64,000 nucleotides of DNA from Agarophyton chilense. Its lineage: Eukaryota > Rhodophyta > Florideophyceae > Gracilariales > Gracilariaceae. How positions within the stretch are numbered: position 1 is the first letter of the stretch; every line of letters begins with the position of its first letter. The stretch lies in assembly GCA_030374765.1 (NCBI GenBank), contig JARGXX010000088.1:868001-932000 (forward strand), written 5' to 3'. A program made the position numbers and the translations under genes. The notes under the pieces were generated by a model that did not search any database, was not told where the DNA came from, and was given only the letters and a program-made list of their open reading frames with translations. Positions 1 to 9,681 of this stretch are shown in pieces.

Positions 1-3000
1 ATTTCTGATGTCAGTTCGCTTTGATGATTTACGAGTCGGAGCCCGGGTTATCTCTGATGTGCCTATTTGGTTCTCACGAGTTTCCGTATCTACATCGCTT
101 CCTAGATCAAGTTCGCTAGCCGTTTCTTTTCGCCTGTCGTGTGAACTAGAAACTTTTCGCCTCTTCGGTACATTCCCGGATCCAGATTCCGACCTACGCG
201 TTTTCCTGGCCTTTTTATGGGAGACGATTCGCGCTTTATCCCGATCTTCACCATCAACGGGCTCGTCGCCATTCGAGCCACTCTCGTCACCATCGTCGTC
301 TGTAATGGCCAAACTACTGTACTCGCTTTCCTCTGATTCGCTATTATACTGCAAGTGTTGCGAGCTTAGAACTTCGCCATTGATATCTCTGTGCTTCAAA
401 TTTCCCAACTGAAAAGCATTCTTCGCATTATTAGCCTGTAAGAGCTCTTTAACTCTATAAAGAACAAGTTCCAACGACTTCCGAAGGGAAGGAACCAAGT
501 TTGTGAGCGAGGTATCACGAATGAATTTGCTATGGGCACACAAAGTTTGTAGGAGTCGAGTTGGCTTCTGGTGCATCTTGCAAATCTGAATGACCGCACT
601 GCGATGTTCTCGAAAGCGACTTTTTAAGTATGGAAGAAATGTCTTTAAAAATAAGTCAACCAATGTTCGCCCTGCACGCATTACTGGTCCAAGAAGAGGT
701 TGGCTTTTCCGAGCAAGAGAGTATAACGGTAACTCTGCTTTGACAAATCGAATAATTACGTTGAACGCGTCTTCCGTTTTATCACAAGCATCTGGCTGAA
801 ACTTCTTAAAGAGCAGTATGTACTGCTCAAGAACTGAAATTGTGAACGCAAAGAACGTTTGCTCCGTCAGTGAACATATTCGGCTGGACTGAACTAGGGA
901 TTTTTGTTGACTTCCTTCCACTTGAGTCCTGAATTGGGGACTGTTCTCCGAAAATTTCAAAACTTCGTCGCGAAGAGTTTCTAAGACTTTCAACGACTGC
1001 CTTGATCGTTGGATATGGATCTTAACAATACCTGGGATGAGTTTCTGAGTCTTGCGGGCTCGCAGTATTGCTGTATTCCACTGGTTTTCAATTATAGCTA
1101 AGGCAATCTGACTGTACTCATTTCCTAGTTCGTCCTTCGCTCTGGGAGAACAGTGTGAGAAAGCTGACTCCATAGCCCCTAAGAAATCACAACACCCCTC
1201 GAATCCAAGCACGGCCGTTCTGGGCAGGTCATGATCTTCAGGTTCATCATTGCCGCCGAAAGTTAGCACGGAACTAAGACCATTCTGTAGCTGTTGAAAG
1301 GCCGCCTTAGCCGCTGCATGAACATCAGCGTCCGTAAGCGGATCAGATGGCTCTATACAAGGCTCATCATCCAGTCGAATGGATGCCAGTATGTCGAAAA
1401 GCATTTGCTGAGAAGCGAGTTCAAACATGATCCTGGAACTTAAACAAATCGAAATACATTTCAGACAGAGTACTGCGCATATTTTATCCACATGCAATGA
1501 AGCGTTGGTCGAGTCGTCTGTATTTTCAGTACCGTCCTCGGGAAACATGCGAGAGAGACTGCGTTTCAGCTGCTTACCCAAAGAAGTAAGTGCCACCTTG
1601 AGTCCTTTTATATCGACAAGCGGGCTTCCCGTCGCTGCCTGTGGAAGGCATATACTCTGAAGTGCTCTGGAATTGCCGTTGTTAGTCAGACGGAAGAGAA
1701 GTGTCCCAAAAGGACTTTCATACTGCATGTTGCTTCCAATCAGCCTTTCTAAATAATGAAAAAGATCAGAAAGTAGAAACTGCAGGGCTGCTGAAGAAAG
1801 AGTTACAGTCTCAAAGACAGGATTTCCTTCTCGGGGAGACTCTGTATTGGTTTCCGTGAATCGATATGAAACCGGCGCAGTGATTCTGATGAGAGAAAAG
1901 GCCGATGGATGCAACTGGCGACTCAATTTCTTCCATTCGGACACAGATTTTGGCATCTGATTCACACTACTATTGGGTTCTCGTGTTGCTCTTTTCTTGC
2001 TGGACTTTTTGACAGAATCCTCAAGCTTTGCGGGACTAGCTTCTGCTCCACAATATGAGTCAAACAAGATTTCCGACCAACTCGGAACTTGTAGAATCAA
2101 GTGATTAATTTGGGACGTGATGTCCAGGAGATTGTCAACTCTCTTCACACATTTGGCCTTTAGTTCTACACTTTCCTGTTCTGCAAATGCATTTACCAAT
2201 TCAATCATCCATCCATGTGCGACGAAAAGACTGAGCAACGCATCACACTTCGCCTGCATATGCAAATCTTCCAAACTCTGGTCCTTGGGAGGAAGAGGAA
2301 GGTGAAGCGGAGAGCCGATAATAGCATCTACTTCAGAGAGAGAACCATCAAAACAAAGAGACGTCAAGACACACAGAAGTCGTAAGTTTGGAACCATGGA
2401 ACGAACTGAATCTTGGCGAGCAGATAAACTAGATTCATTGCGAACTAGAAAGGATATGGAGAAACACATATCTGTTTCCTCACCTTCTAGATTACCATAC
2501 AACTGGGCAGGCAGTAACAGCTCATCTTTGACCAGAGGCCTGGTCTCAGACAAGTCTTTCAAATATCTTTTCTCGAACTGGACTGATAGCATCTTCCGAA
2601 TAACTTCGGCAGTATCTTTTTCTGCAGTTGGTTTTTGGGCGAAAACTTTTGCCAGTTCATCAAAAGCAAGAGCTTGGCAGAATGGATTTGTTCTACCAAC
2701 ATCAACAAGCATTGTGAGGATATTATTGTGAACAGAAGTACCAAGAGTTTTAACCATAGAACAGGCTCCGATGACCCCGATCTTTTTATAGAATATGTCA
2801 GTATGGGTGAGTTCTTTGCGTAATAGAATCTCAAGGGATGCTAGCTCAGATCCTCCCATCGAATCTTCAGGTGCTCTCTCGGATTGATGAATAGTAGTAC
2901 CGTTGTTCTGCCCAGAAAATACAGAAGTACTGCCACCAGAAGCAGCACGACACAAGAAACCCAATACTGTCCATATTTGCCGAATTTGAGATGGGTTGAA

Positions 3001-4383
3001 GAATTCCAAATAGTCCAGGAGTCCTTGTATCAAAGCAGAGTATGGAAGGAGGGACCTGTCTTTCTCACTCTCTCTAGCTATGATGGAAAGAGCTTGAAGA
3101 GCTGCGCCTGTTTCATGGAAGCGACGCGTTCCAGTGTGATCCAGCAGACATAGGAGCACATTGCGGCGCACATTCGGATTAGAAAAAAGACGAAACAATG
3201 TCGAGAAGAGAAACACTCCTGTCTTCCTGGCTCCATCCTCTTGAGATCGGACAGAGACGGAAGCAAGATTAATCAAACGATCTGCGATGTCGTGAAATGA
3301 ATCAGAAAATGGGGCGAAAGCAGCCTCGATCAAAGCATGCGAAAAAAAATTATGAGCAGCTTTCTTTCTGAACAAGATCTCGGCTGGCTTTCGATGCAAC
3401 GGTGAGTCGATAAGTGCTAACAGAATCCATAAATCGGCTGGTTTGTGGTCTGAAGGTTTCTCTAGCTTTCGCAATGTTTTGAGAACCTGATCGGCGACAA
3501 GCTTCGACATCCTAAGCCCTGATGTAACAGCATCAAGACAAAGCTTCCCGATCTCCGGACCGAGACTAGGGAGGGCTAATGTACTTCGCAAGGAATTGAC
3601 AGTTTCAGTGACGAGGTTTTGAGGACAAGAACGTAGAAGGTACTTAAGAGTTACGGGAAGCATATCGCGATTGGTTGCACCTAGGGTTGACATGATGGAT
3701 GTATTTACATCCGCAATTCGCTCCTCATCCACCCCCAGAGCACCAAGCGCGTCTACGATAGAGCCCATCATCGAAGGACTTTCTTCCAAGAGCCGCATCA
3801 GCTCTGTAACCGCTGGATTTCGAGAAGAGTCGTCGAGAATCTCCGGTAGAGCCTCCACGAGTTCCTTTTGCATGGAAGTGGAAATGACAGGGATAATAGA
3901 CAAGAGGTTCTCGCATAGTTTTGGCCCGTCAATTATGAAGTCTAACCATCGCAACTGATTGAGAAGCGCATGAGCGATATCTTTGTCAGAACACGAATCT
4001 TCTCCGAGCTCGGATATCTTATTGACTATACATGAAATCATCGGTGTCTGGAAAAGGTCAATAGAGAGTATTATTTTCACCAGGGACGGGGACAAAGCGC
4101 TCATGTGATTGGAGGTCATTAACACTGGGGCACAAGCCCGTCTCATGCGTTCAGGATCATTCCAACAGGTTTCAATTGCATTCACCAGTTTTTCGACTGT
4201 CCCGTCATTTATGCGGAAGTCCAAGCCATCTCGTAGCGCTATACTGAGAGCACGGGTTCCTCGAAGAAGCTTGTATTGATCTTCTGCAATGCGAAGTCCA
4301 CCAATCCAAAGTCGCTCACTTAGTTCCCCTTCTCCGAACTCAGATATTACAGAGATATCAGGAACGCCTTGTAATTGCGTCAT
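1..4383 (-). CDS. FANCD2: FANCD2, Fanconi anaemia DNA cross-link repair protein (3' end beyond the window)
   Basis: A single reading frame runs from ATG at 4383 (in-frame TAG two codons upstream) to base 1 with no stop, 1461 codons, about the full family length; only the extreme C-terminus is missing. It is alpha-helical throughout. Blocks recognisable from FANCD2 include NQLRWLDFIIDG near residue 150, a RKEL..YKKIGVIGA block at residues 522-538, and LGNLKHRDINGE near 1328-1338, followed by an acidic then Lys/Arg-rich tail that could carry a nuclear signal. FANCD2 pairs with FANCI, is monoubiquitinated by the Fanconi core complex and clamps DNA at interstrand cross-links. K533, beside K534, lies where the ubiquitinated lysine falls in animal proteins; that assignment is inference. 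No intron is seen. The homology is strong across the whole length, so I am sure of the family. Confidence 0.94.
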   Translation of the reverse strand, partial: MTQLQGVPDISVISEFGEGELSERLWIGGLRIAEDQYKLLRGTRALSIALRDGLDFRINDGTVEKLVNAIETCWNDPERMRRACAPVLMTSNHMSALSPSLVKIILSIDLFQTPMISCIVNKISELGEDSCSDKDIAHALLNQLRWLDFIIDGPKLCENLLSIIPVISTSMQKELVEALPEILDDSSRNPAVTELMRLLEESPSMMGSIVDALGALGVDEERIADVNTSIMSTLGATNRDMLPVTLKYLLRSCPQNLVTETVNSLRSTLALPSLGPEIGKLCLDAVTSGLRMSKLVADQVLKTLRKLEKPSDHKPADLWILLALIDSPLHRKPAEILFRKKAAHNFFSHALIEAAFAPFSDSFHDIADRLINLASVSVRSQEDGARKTGVFLFSTLFRLFSNPNVRRNVLLCLLDHTGTRRFHETGAALQALSIIARESEKDRSLLPYSALIQGLLDYLEFFNPSQIRQIWTVLGFLCRAASGGSTSVFSGQNNGTTIHQSERAPEDSMGGSELASLEILLRKELTHTDIFYKKIGVIGACSMVKTLGTSVHNNILTMLVDVGRTNPFCQALAFDELAKVFAQKPTAEKDTAEVIRKMLSVQFEKRYLKDLSETRPLVKDELLLPAQLYGNLEGEETDMCFSISFLVRNESSLSARQDSVRSMVPNLRLLCVLTSLCFDGSLSEVDAIIGSPLHLPLPPKDQSLEDLHMQAKCDALLSLFVAHGWMIELVNAFAEQESVELKAKCVKRVDNLLDITSQINHLILQVPSWSEILFDSYCGAEASPAKLEDSVKKSSKKRATREPNSSVNQMPKSVSEWKKLSRQLHPSAFSLIRITAPVSYRFTETNTESPREGNPVFETVTLSSAALQFLLSDLFHYLERLIGSNMQYESPFGTLLFRLTNNGNSRALQSICLPQAATGSPLVDIKGLKVALTSLGKQLKRSLSRMFPEDGTENTDDSTNASLHVDKICAVLCLKCISICLSSRIMFELASQQMLFDILASIRLDDEPCIEPSDPLTDADVHAAAKAAFQQLQNGLSSVLTFGGNDEPEDHDLPRTAVLGFEGCCDFLGAMESAFSHCSPRAKDELGNEYSQIALAIIENQWNTAILRARKTQKLIPGIVKIHIQRSRQSLKVLETLRDEVLKFSENSPQFRTQVEGSQQKSLVQSSRICSLTEQTFFAFTISVLEQYILLFKKFQPDACDKTEDAFNVIIRFVKAELPLYSLARKSQPLLGPVMRAGRTLVDLFLKTFLPYLKSRFREHRSAVIQICKMHQKPTRLLQTLCAHSKFIRDTSLTNLVPSLRKSLELVLYRVKELLQANNAKNAFQLGNLKHRDINGEVLSSQHLQYNSESEESEYSSLAITDDDGDESGSNGDEPVDGEDRDKARIVSHKKARKTRRSESGSGNVPKRRKVSSSHDRRKETASELDLGSDVDTETRENQIGTSEITRAPTRKSSKRTDIRN

Positions 4384-5001
4384 GTCCTATGCACAGCTCC
4401 ATACACTGCAAACAATGCTTCGTCGGTATTCTACTAGCGCAGGTTTGCCAAGCGGCTCTCTCATCTCCCCTTGGTGTGACGCCTTTGTCTGGAGCTTTCA
4501 GTGAAGTGAAAGATGTGCAAAAATTTGTGCTTTCGATTTACCGCCTTTTTTCGGATGCACAAAGTTGCGATTCGAAAAGAGGATCATACCGAGAGGTGAT
4601 CTTAAAATATCGTATGAGTCACACGATATCATCGGATCTGCGCTCAGTTGTCGTGTTATCATGGGAAATCTGCGAACCGAGTCACACATCCCGCCCACTT
4701 CCGATCGCCTGTCCGGCCTGGCTTGTACGAAGGTATACGAGGGCACAGGGCTCTGTTGCAGAAAAATGAGAGTGGTAATTACTTACAAAGTATGAAAGGA
4801 TTAAAGCGTGAACATTTAGCCCTACTTTCCCTCTTACCTCGTACGAAATTTGCTAGAGAACGGGGCTGTTCGCGCCAAGAACTTGCTGACCGAAGAACTT
4901 TTTGAACCAGAAAAAAACCACCGTGTAAGGGCCCTCATGCTTTAATAAAGAATTGTGGATTGAACGTTGATTGAGCAAACAGTTTACATATTAATCGATT
5001 G
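4384..5001. other. Intergenic, FANCD2 upstream region
   Basis: Six hundred bases with only short overlapping open frames on both strands and no recognisable protein. It must contain the FANCD2 promoter on the minus strand. No repeat or RNA gene was seen. Confidence 0.6.
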
Positions 5002-5382
5002 TCACGAATCATCCAGAGATTCGAGCTGGCCTTTCCTTATGGCAGAATAGAAAAGAAAAATAAAGCTTGGAAACGACACAGTTAATATGCCCGCAGTGAG
5101 GGGGAACCCGTAGGTCGGATGACCTCCAGTAATCTCAAAAACACATCCGACGGCTGCGATGGCAAGCACGCTGGATGAAAGAAGTAGTACACCGCTCGGG
5201 GCATCAATTGGGGGCTTTGATGGGTCATTCATCACAGGAAATAAACGAGCTCGATGTCGCTTACATGAAGCACTTGTCGCTTTTGACCCTTTAGCGCGAT
5301 GCCATCGAGCTATTCCAAAGTTTGAAGACTGCTCTCGGATGCATCCAAGAAATGCTGACGTGAACACATATGCTGTCGCCAT
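5002..5382 (-). CDS. Small two-helix membrane protein, probably plastid
   Basis: 126 residues from ATG 5382. The first 45-50 residues are rich in Ser, Arg and Lys and poor in acids, beginning MATAYVFTSAF, which looks like a plastid transit peptide. After it come two hydrophobic segments, roughly residues 63-82 and 92-112, with a loop GCVFEITGGHPTYGFP between them, and a short charged tail. The layout resembles small conserved thylakoid or envelope proteins shared by cyanobacteria and plastids, but I cannot name the family. It is divergent from plastid pheS, with 560 bp between the starts, so a shared regulatory region is possible. The coding status rests on the ordered targeting and membrane pattern. 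Confidence 0.6.
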   Translation of the reverse strand: MATAYVFTSAFLGCIREQSSNFGIARWHRAKGSKATSASCKRHRARLFPVMNDPSKPPIDAPSGVLLLSSSVLAIAAVGCVFEITGGHPTYGFPLTAGILTVSFPSFIFLFYSAIRKGQLESLDDS

Positions 5383-5942
5383 TGGGAGCGTATTGGTTCC
5401 TCGAATTAAGTCAAATGAAGAATCCTAACCCGGTTGCAGCAAACGGTTATCGCCTGGAATGATTTGCAATAAGGAAAATAAGGAAAATAGCGGCTCTGAT
5501 CCTTGGGTGGGACAGAGCGCGGATGGTAGGATGTTCTAGAAGTACAACCAGGGAGTTCTCTAGCAATTTCTGTGACTCAAAGGTAGATGGTTCTCTTTTT
5601 GATTTCTATCAGGTGCGTAACCGCGTGTTGTTGCGGTGTTTTTCCAACCAGATCAATCGAGATGTGCGAGATTTTCGTAAATTTAGCTCTGTTTCAGCTG
5701 TAAACGGCAGAAAAATATGTGGCGAGCCCTCAGCACACATGCATGTGTGATGGTTGCACTGGTGCTCTTCTTCTGGATCGAGCTCAAAGTTCACTATGTG
5801 GAAGCCCGTGGGTGAAGGGAACTTTGTAGGCATTCGTTGCACGTCTTCATTGCATTCGTGCGCCTCTTGTTCTAACACAGGCCCTCCTCCCTAAAACTTC
5901 TATATTTGGTTTTACACCAATTTGAGCTTTAGACAGCCCGAA
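5383..5942. promoter_or_regulatory. Divergent intergenic region upstream of pheS
   Basis: 560 bp between the divergent starts of the small membrane protein and pheS. Short open frames inside it have no family resemblance. No clear TATA box was picked out. Its role as a shared promoter is inferred from gene orientation only. Confidence 0.4.
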
Positions 5943-7178
5943 ATGGACGTATTTGAACTTGCGTTTGTGAAAAGTATAACAACGCGCGGTCGTCCATGGC
6001 TCAGCAGACAGCGGTTGAAGTGCTCAACATTTACTCGGCAAAGATTCAGACCTGGTTTTTCCCCGAAGAGGCGAGCGGGTACATACATCTACACGACAAA
6101 GGCCTGCTCATCGCCTGCTACGCAATCATTAGTGGAATCCGAGGGGAAGATCCAGCGAGAGGTGGAAAGGGCGTTGCAATCAGTAAAAGAAGCCAGAGAC
6201 GAAAAAGAAATCGAAAAGATCCGTGTTTCGTTCTTGGGGAAGAAGGGTACCATAACAGGAATGCTGAAGCTCATTGGTAAGCTACCAGCAACAGATAGAC
6301 CAAAATACGGGGCTTCTGTGAACAAGGCAAAGCAACAAGTTGCAGATGCTATTCAAGAAAGGAAACAGAAGATCCAGGAGGAATTGAGTGCACATGATGA
6401 TGATGATGACTGGGTCGATGTTACCATGCCGGGTATAAGACCGCGCAAATACGTGGGTAGGATGCATCCCATAAACAGCACTATGGACATCGCTATTGCC
6501 ATTTTTCAGAGTCTGGGTTATGTAGTGGTTGACGATCCAGATCTTAACAGGGAAATCGAAACGGATTATTATTGTTTCGAAGCGCTCAACTGCCCTGCCG
6601 ACCACCCTGCCCGTGAAATGCAAGACACATTCTATTTGAACGAAGAAAAGACATTATTGCTGCGAACGCAGACGTCATCCGTTCAGATCAGATATATGGA
6701 GAAGAATAAGCCACCGTTTCGCATAATTGCTCCAGGAAGAGTTTTCCGTAGAGATTCCGTTGATGCCACTCACTTGCCAGTTTTCCATCAGATTGAAATT
6801 CTTGCGGTAGACAAAATGGGAAAGTTGACACTTGGTCATTTGAAGGGCACTATCGAGCACTTCTTACAAAAAATACTGGGAGATGATATTAAGACTCGTT
6901 TCCGAGGCTCATATTTTCCATTCACCGAGCCCAGTATGGAAGTGGACGTGTTCTTCCGAGGAAAATGGATGGAAGTGCTGGGGTGCGGCATGGTTGATCC
7001 TGCGGTTTTGGAAAATGTTGGCTTAGACCCTGAGGAGTGGAGTGGATTTGCGGCTGGCTTTGGAGTGGAACGGTTCGCGATGGCAATGCATGGGATTACG
7101 GATATTCGCGAGTTTTACAAGAATGATATTCGTTTCCTTCGCCAAGGCTTGATAGACATAGACCCGAGCATTTTGTAA
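5943..7178 (+). CDS. pheS: Phenylalanyl-tRNA synthetase alpha subunit, bacterial type, probably plastid
   Basis: 411 residues from the first ATG (5943); the frame is also open upstream of it, but only a TTG lies there. Residues 1 to about 65 are a basic, Ser/Arg-rich extension suited to organelle import. Next comes the coiled-coil arm typical of bacterial PheS, then the class II core: motif 2 with GRVFRRD at 265-271, and motif 3 with GFGVERF at 372-378. It charges tRNA-Phe with phenylalanine. There is no C-terminal anticodon-binding domain, so it is not the monomeric mitochondrial-type enzyme found in animals and plants; it should need a PheT beta chain. Red algal plastid genomes are known to encode pheT, which would make this the nuclear half of a plastid heterotetramer (inference). 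It ends 15 bp from the convergent gene at 7194. Confidence 0.93.
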   Translation: MDVFELAFVKSITTRGRPWLSRQRLKCSTFTRQRFRPGFSPKRRAGTYIYTTKACSSPATQSLVESEGKIQREVERALQSVKEARDEKEIEKIRVSFLGKKGTITGMLKLIGKLPATDRPKYGASVNKAKQQVADAIQERKQKIQEELSAHDDDDDWVDVTMPGIRPRKYVGRMHPINSTMDIAIAIFQSLGYVVVDDPDLNREIETDYYCFEALNCPADHPAREMQDTFYLNEEKTLLLRTQTSSVQIRYMEKNKPPFRIIAPGRVFRRDSVDATHLPVFHQIEILAVDKMGKLTLGHLKGTIEHFLQKILGDDIKTRFRGSYFPFTEPSMEVDVFFRGKWMEVLGCGMVDPAVLENVGLDPEEWSGFAAGFGVERFAMAMHGITDIREFYKNDIRFLRQGLIDIDPSIL

Positions 7179-7193
7179 AGCATTTTTTTCCAG

Positions 7194-7631
7194 CTATAGC
7201 GAAAGTGACTTCAATAGAGTTTCCAGTTGAGTCACAGCGTCGTTTTCCGTAGTACTGTGCTCCATGATCAAGATTTTTTCTGCTTTATTGATGACTTTCA
7301 AGCGATGGCGTGCATATGTGGATGAGGATGGCAGCGCTTGAAGGAGCTCCTTTTCCGCTTGAAGGCGCAAAAGCAGATGCCTCTTACGTTGCTCATCACA
7401 GACCACAGGTGTCGATCGCTGGGGTATTCTGTCCGATTGATAGTCAGTGTTTGACGACCCGTTTTTCGTGTCAATGTTCATGAAGGGGATAAACACGAGT
7501 GTGGAAGAGAACCGTATACGAAGTCCGGACAGTGTTGTGGTTTTGGTCTGGGGCTCCTGGTGAAATGCAAGAGGATCATGACGGTGACCAGAGGCACCAA
7601 ACACAGAGCGGAAGGACGGGCCATGATTCAT
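7194..7631 (-). CDS. Hypothetical protein with charged helical C-terminus
   Basis: 145 residues from ATG 7631. The N-terminal two thirds look disordered (Ser, Thr, Gln, His). From about residue 78 a charged, leucine-rich stretch with heptad-like spacing begins (EQRKRHLLLRLQAEKELL) and ends in LETLLKSLSL, suggesting a helical or coiled-coil tail. I do not recognise the family. It converges on pheS with almost no gap and is divergent from prfB across 483 bp. No start codon in the frame is better than this one. The orderly C-terminal half and tight spacing favour a real gene, but the evidence is modest. Confidence 0.5.
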   Translation of the reverse strand: MNHGPSFRSVFGASGHRHDPLAFHQEPQTKTTTLSGLRIRFSSTLVFIPFMNIDTKNGSSNTDYQSDRIPQRSTPVVCDEQRKRHLLLRLQAEKELLQALPSSSTYARHRLKVINKAEKILIMEHSTTENDAVTQLETLLKSLSL

Positions 7632-8114
7632 ATGGCTTCCCTCATCTAATAATGGGAACTTGTGTAAAAGGTGGCATTTGAACTCATTTCACCTAAAAAC
7701 GCTACTTAATTACGAATTACAAAGGGTTACTGTACGACGGTACTTGCATGCAACTCGGCCGACCCTCGTGCGCCAACTGTCCGATCTCGCTGAGACGAGC
7801 ATCATTCTGTGTCACAACCAGTGTCCCTCAAACTGGGCTATTCTGGCCGCCCTCGACGTCTCCATCGCGCTCTTTGTACGCGAAGCACTATCATCAACAA
7901 AGTATCCGGTTGCCGTGAATGGCAATGTTTGAAAAATCTGCGGGACTCAACGCCGGGTAAACTCCTGTTGGGCGTCTGGGTCTGTATCTTTATATCGCCG
8001 CTCCATTTCACTGTCACGAGAAGCAAGGGGAACTTTGTTCTCGGTTTATAATCGTCAGAGATTGTGGACGCCATCACCAGATCTTTCTCCTGCGCATGTC
8101 AAAACCGGGTTGCC
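7632..8114. promoter_or_regulatory. Divergent intergenic region upstream of prfB
   Basis: Region between the divergent starts of the hypothetical protein and prfB. The prfB frame is open back to a GTG at 8064, but the ATG at 8115 in a GCCATGG context is the better eukaryotic start. No other feature is seen. Confidence 0.4.
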
Positions 8115-9398
8115 ATGGCACCCTCGTTCAGCTTCATTTCCCTCCCTTTACGAGCTCCCGTTCGCATCGAACATAGAAATCAATTCACCAGCCCCAGAAG
8201 ACTGCCAAGTTTATACGACAGCGGGCGATTGACAGTGGCATGCTCCGTCAAACCACTCACCGAAAGAACAAGCAGCGTTCACCGCAAGCTACAGGACTTG
8301 AAAGGTCGCGTGCAAGCCAACACAGCTGCAGAAGACGTAGAAGGCCACATTGCAGCCCTGAAAGAGCTGCAAGCCGAATCGATGGAGCCCGATTTTTGGG
8401 ACAACTCCAGCGCGGCGCAAGAATCGTTAAGAAAGCTAGCTGTGCACGAATCGGTGGTAAATCGTCTCAAGAAATGGGACTCGCAGGCCGAGGACGCCGC
8501 TACGTTCCTCGAGCTTTCCACAGAAGGCGGAGAAACCGACATGGCCATGGTGGAAGAGGCCGAGAGCATCATCGAAACGCTGCACATAGACGTGGAAAAG
8601 TTTGAGATGCAGCGCTTGTTGGATGGCCCACACGACGCGTGTGGCGCGATTCTGACCGTGACGGCGGGGGCAGGTGGGACGGACGCGCAGGATTGGGCCG
8701 AGATGTTAGTTCGGATGTATACGAGGTGGGCGGCAGACTGTGGGCATCGGGTGAGCACTTTGGATGCGAGTGAGGGCGAAGAAGCTGGACTTAAGTCTGC
8801 AACCATTGAAATTGAGGGGGAGTACGCGTGTGGGTATCTTAGCGGCGAGAAGGGTACGCACCGGCTTGTACGCATCAGCCCGTTCAACGCGCAGGGCAAA
8901 CGGCAGACGAGTTTTGCCGGGGTAGAAGTGATGCCCGTGCTGAAGGAGGAGGCTGCCAGACATGTTGAGGTGGCGGAGGCGGACATTGAGATGACAACAA
9001 TGAGGGCAGGGGGCAAGGGTGGGCAGAAGGTGAACAAGGTGGAGACGGCTGTGCGCGTTAAGCACATTCCAACGGGCATCAGCGTGCGGTGCGCCAAGCA
9101 ACGCAGCCAGGCACAGAACAAGGCGAAGGCGATGGAAATCCTGAAAGCCAAGCTGGCGGTGGTGGCGGAGGAACAGCGGGTGGAGCATCTGGCAGACATT
9201 CGCGGCGACGCGGTGGAGGCCGGGTGGGGCATGCAAATTCGCAACTATGTGGTTCACCCATACAAGGTGGTGAAGGACTTGCGCACGGAGCACGAGGAAG
9301 CGGACGTGAGCGCAGTACTGGACGGGAAGATTGAGGGCTTTATTGCAAGTTGGCTGCGATGGAGGCGGGCTAACGGTAGCGAGGGCGGCACTGGATGA
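8115..9398 (+). CDS. prfB: Peptide chain release factor 2, probably plastid
   Basis: 427 residues from ATG 8115 (GCCATGG context). The first 55-60 residues are basic and Ser/Pro-rich with few acids, fitting plastid import. Then come the helical N-domain, the peptide anticodon SPF at residues 255-257, which marks RF2 (UAA/UGA reading) rather than RF1 (PxT), and the catalytic GGQ at 302-304 inside [18 protein letters not shown]. It releases the finished peptide on bacterial-type ribosomes. Mitochondria usually use an RF1-type factor, so a plastid location is the natural reading, though no experiment supports it here. With pheS 0.9 kb away, two plastid translation genes are near neighbours. Third codon positions are noticeably richer in G and C than in FANCD2 or pheS. 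Confidence 0.95.
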   Translation: MAPSFSFISLPLRAPVRIEHRNQFTSPRRLPSLYDSGRLTVACSVKPLTERTSSVHRKLQDLKGRVQANTAAEDVEGHIAALKELQAESMEPDFWDNSSAAQESLRKLAVHESVVNRLKKWDSQAEDAATFLELSTEGGETDMAMVEEAESIIETLHIDVEKFEMQRLLDGPHDACGAILTVTAGAGGTDAQDWAEMLVRMYTRWAADCGHRVSTLDASEGEEAGLKSATIEIEGEYACGYLSGEKGTHRLVRISPFNAQGKRQTSFAGVEVMPVLKEEAARHVEVAEADIEMTTMRAGGKGGQKVNKVETAVRVKHIPTGISVRCAKQRSQAQNKAKAMEILKAKLAVVAEEQRVEHLADIRGDAVEAGWGMQIRNYVVHPYKVVKDLRTEHEEADVSAVLDGKIEGFIASWLRWRRANGSEGGTG

Positions 9399-9681
9399 CG
9401 GGACAGGAGGAGGAGAAAAATATGCAGGTTGAGGAGATGGTGGGTCGAGCATTGTGTGTTACGGCTAGCAACAGGTGTATTGGGGTGCGCGAAAGAAGTT
9501 GCGCTGTGGATTGCATGTAAATATCGGGGGATGAGCGAAAGACGGCGAAGTGCGACAGCGGCGATGCAATTAAGAGCGACGGAGAGCGACGAAAGCGGGA
9601 GCGGCGGCGGGAGCAGAAGCGTAACGGCGGGTAGCAAGTGCATGTGCTGATGAGAGGCATTCAGATGTAGGGCGGGGGCAT

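Noticed and set aside
5922-5942. N-terminal extension of pheS from a TTG
   Set aside because: Nuclear eukaryotic genes rarely start at TTG, and an ATG lies seven codons inside. The same reasoning moved the prfB and lipase starts.
8279-9244. 321-codon minus-strand frame opposite prfB
   Set aside because: Shadow of a GC-rich coding sequence; Cys/Ser/Arg-rich with no domain, while the plus strand carries SPF and GGQ motifs.
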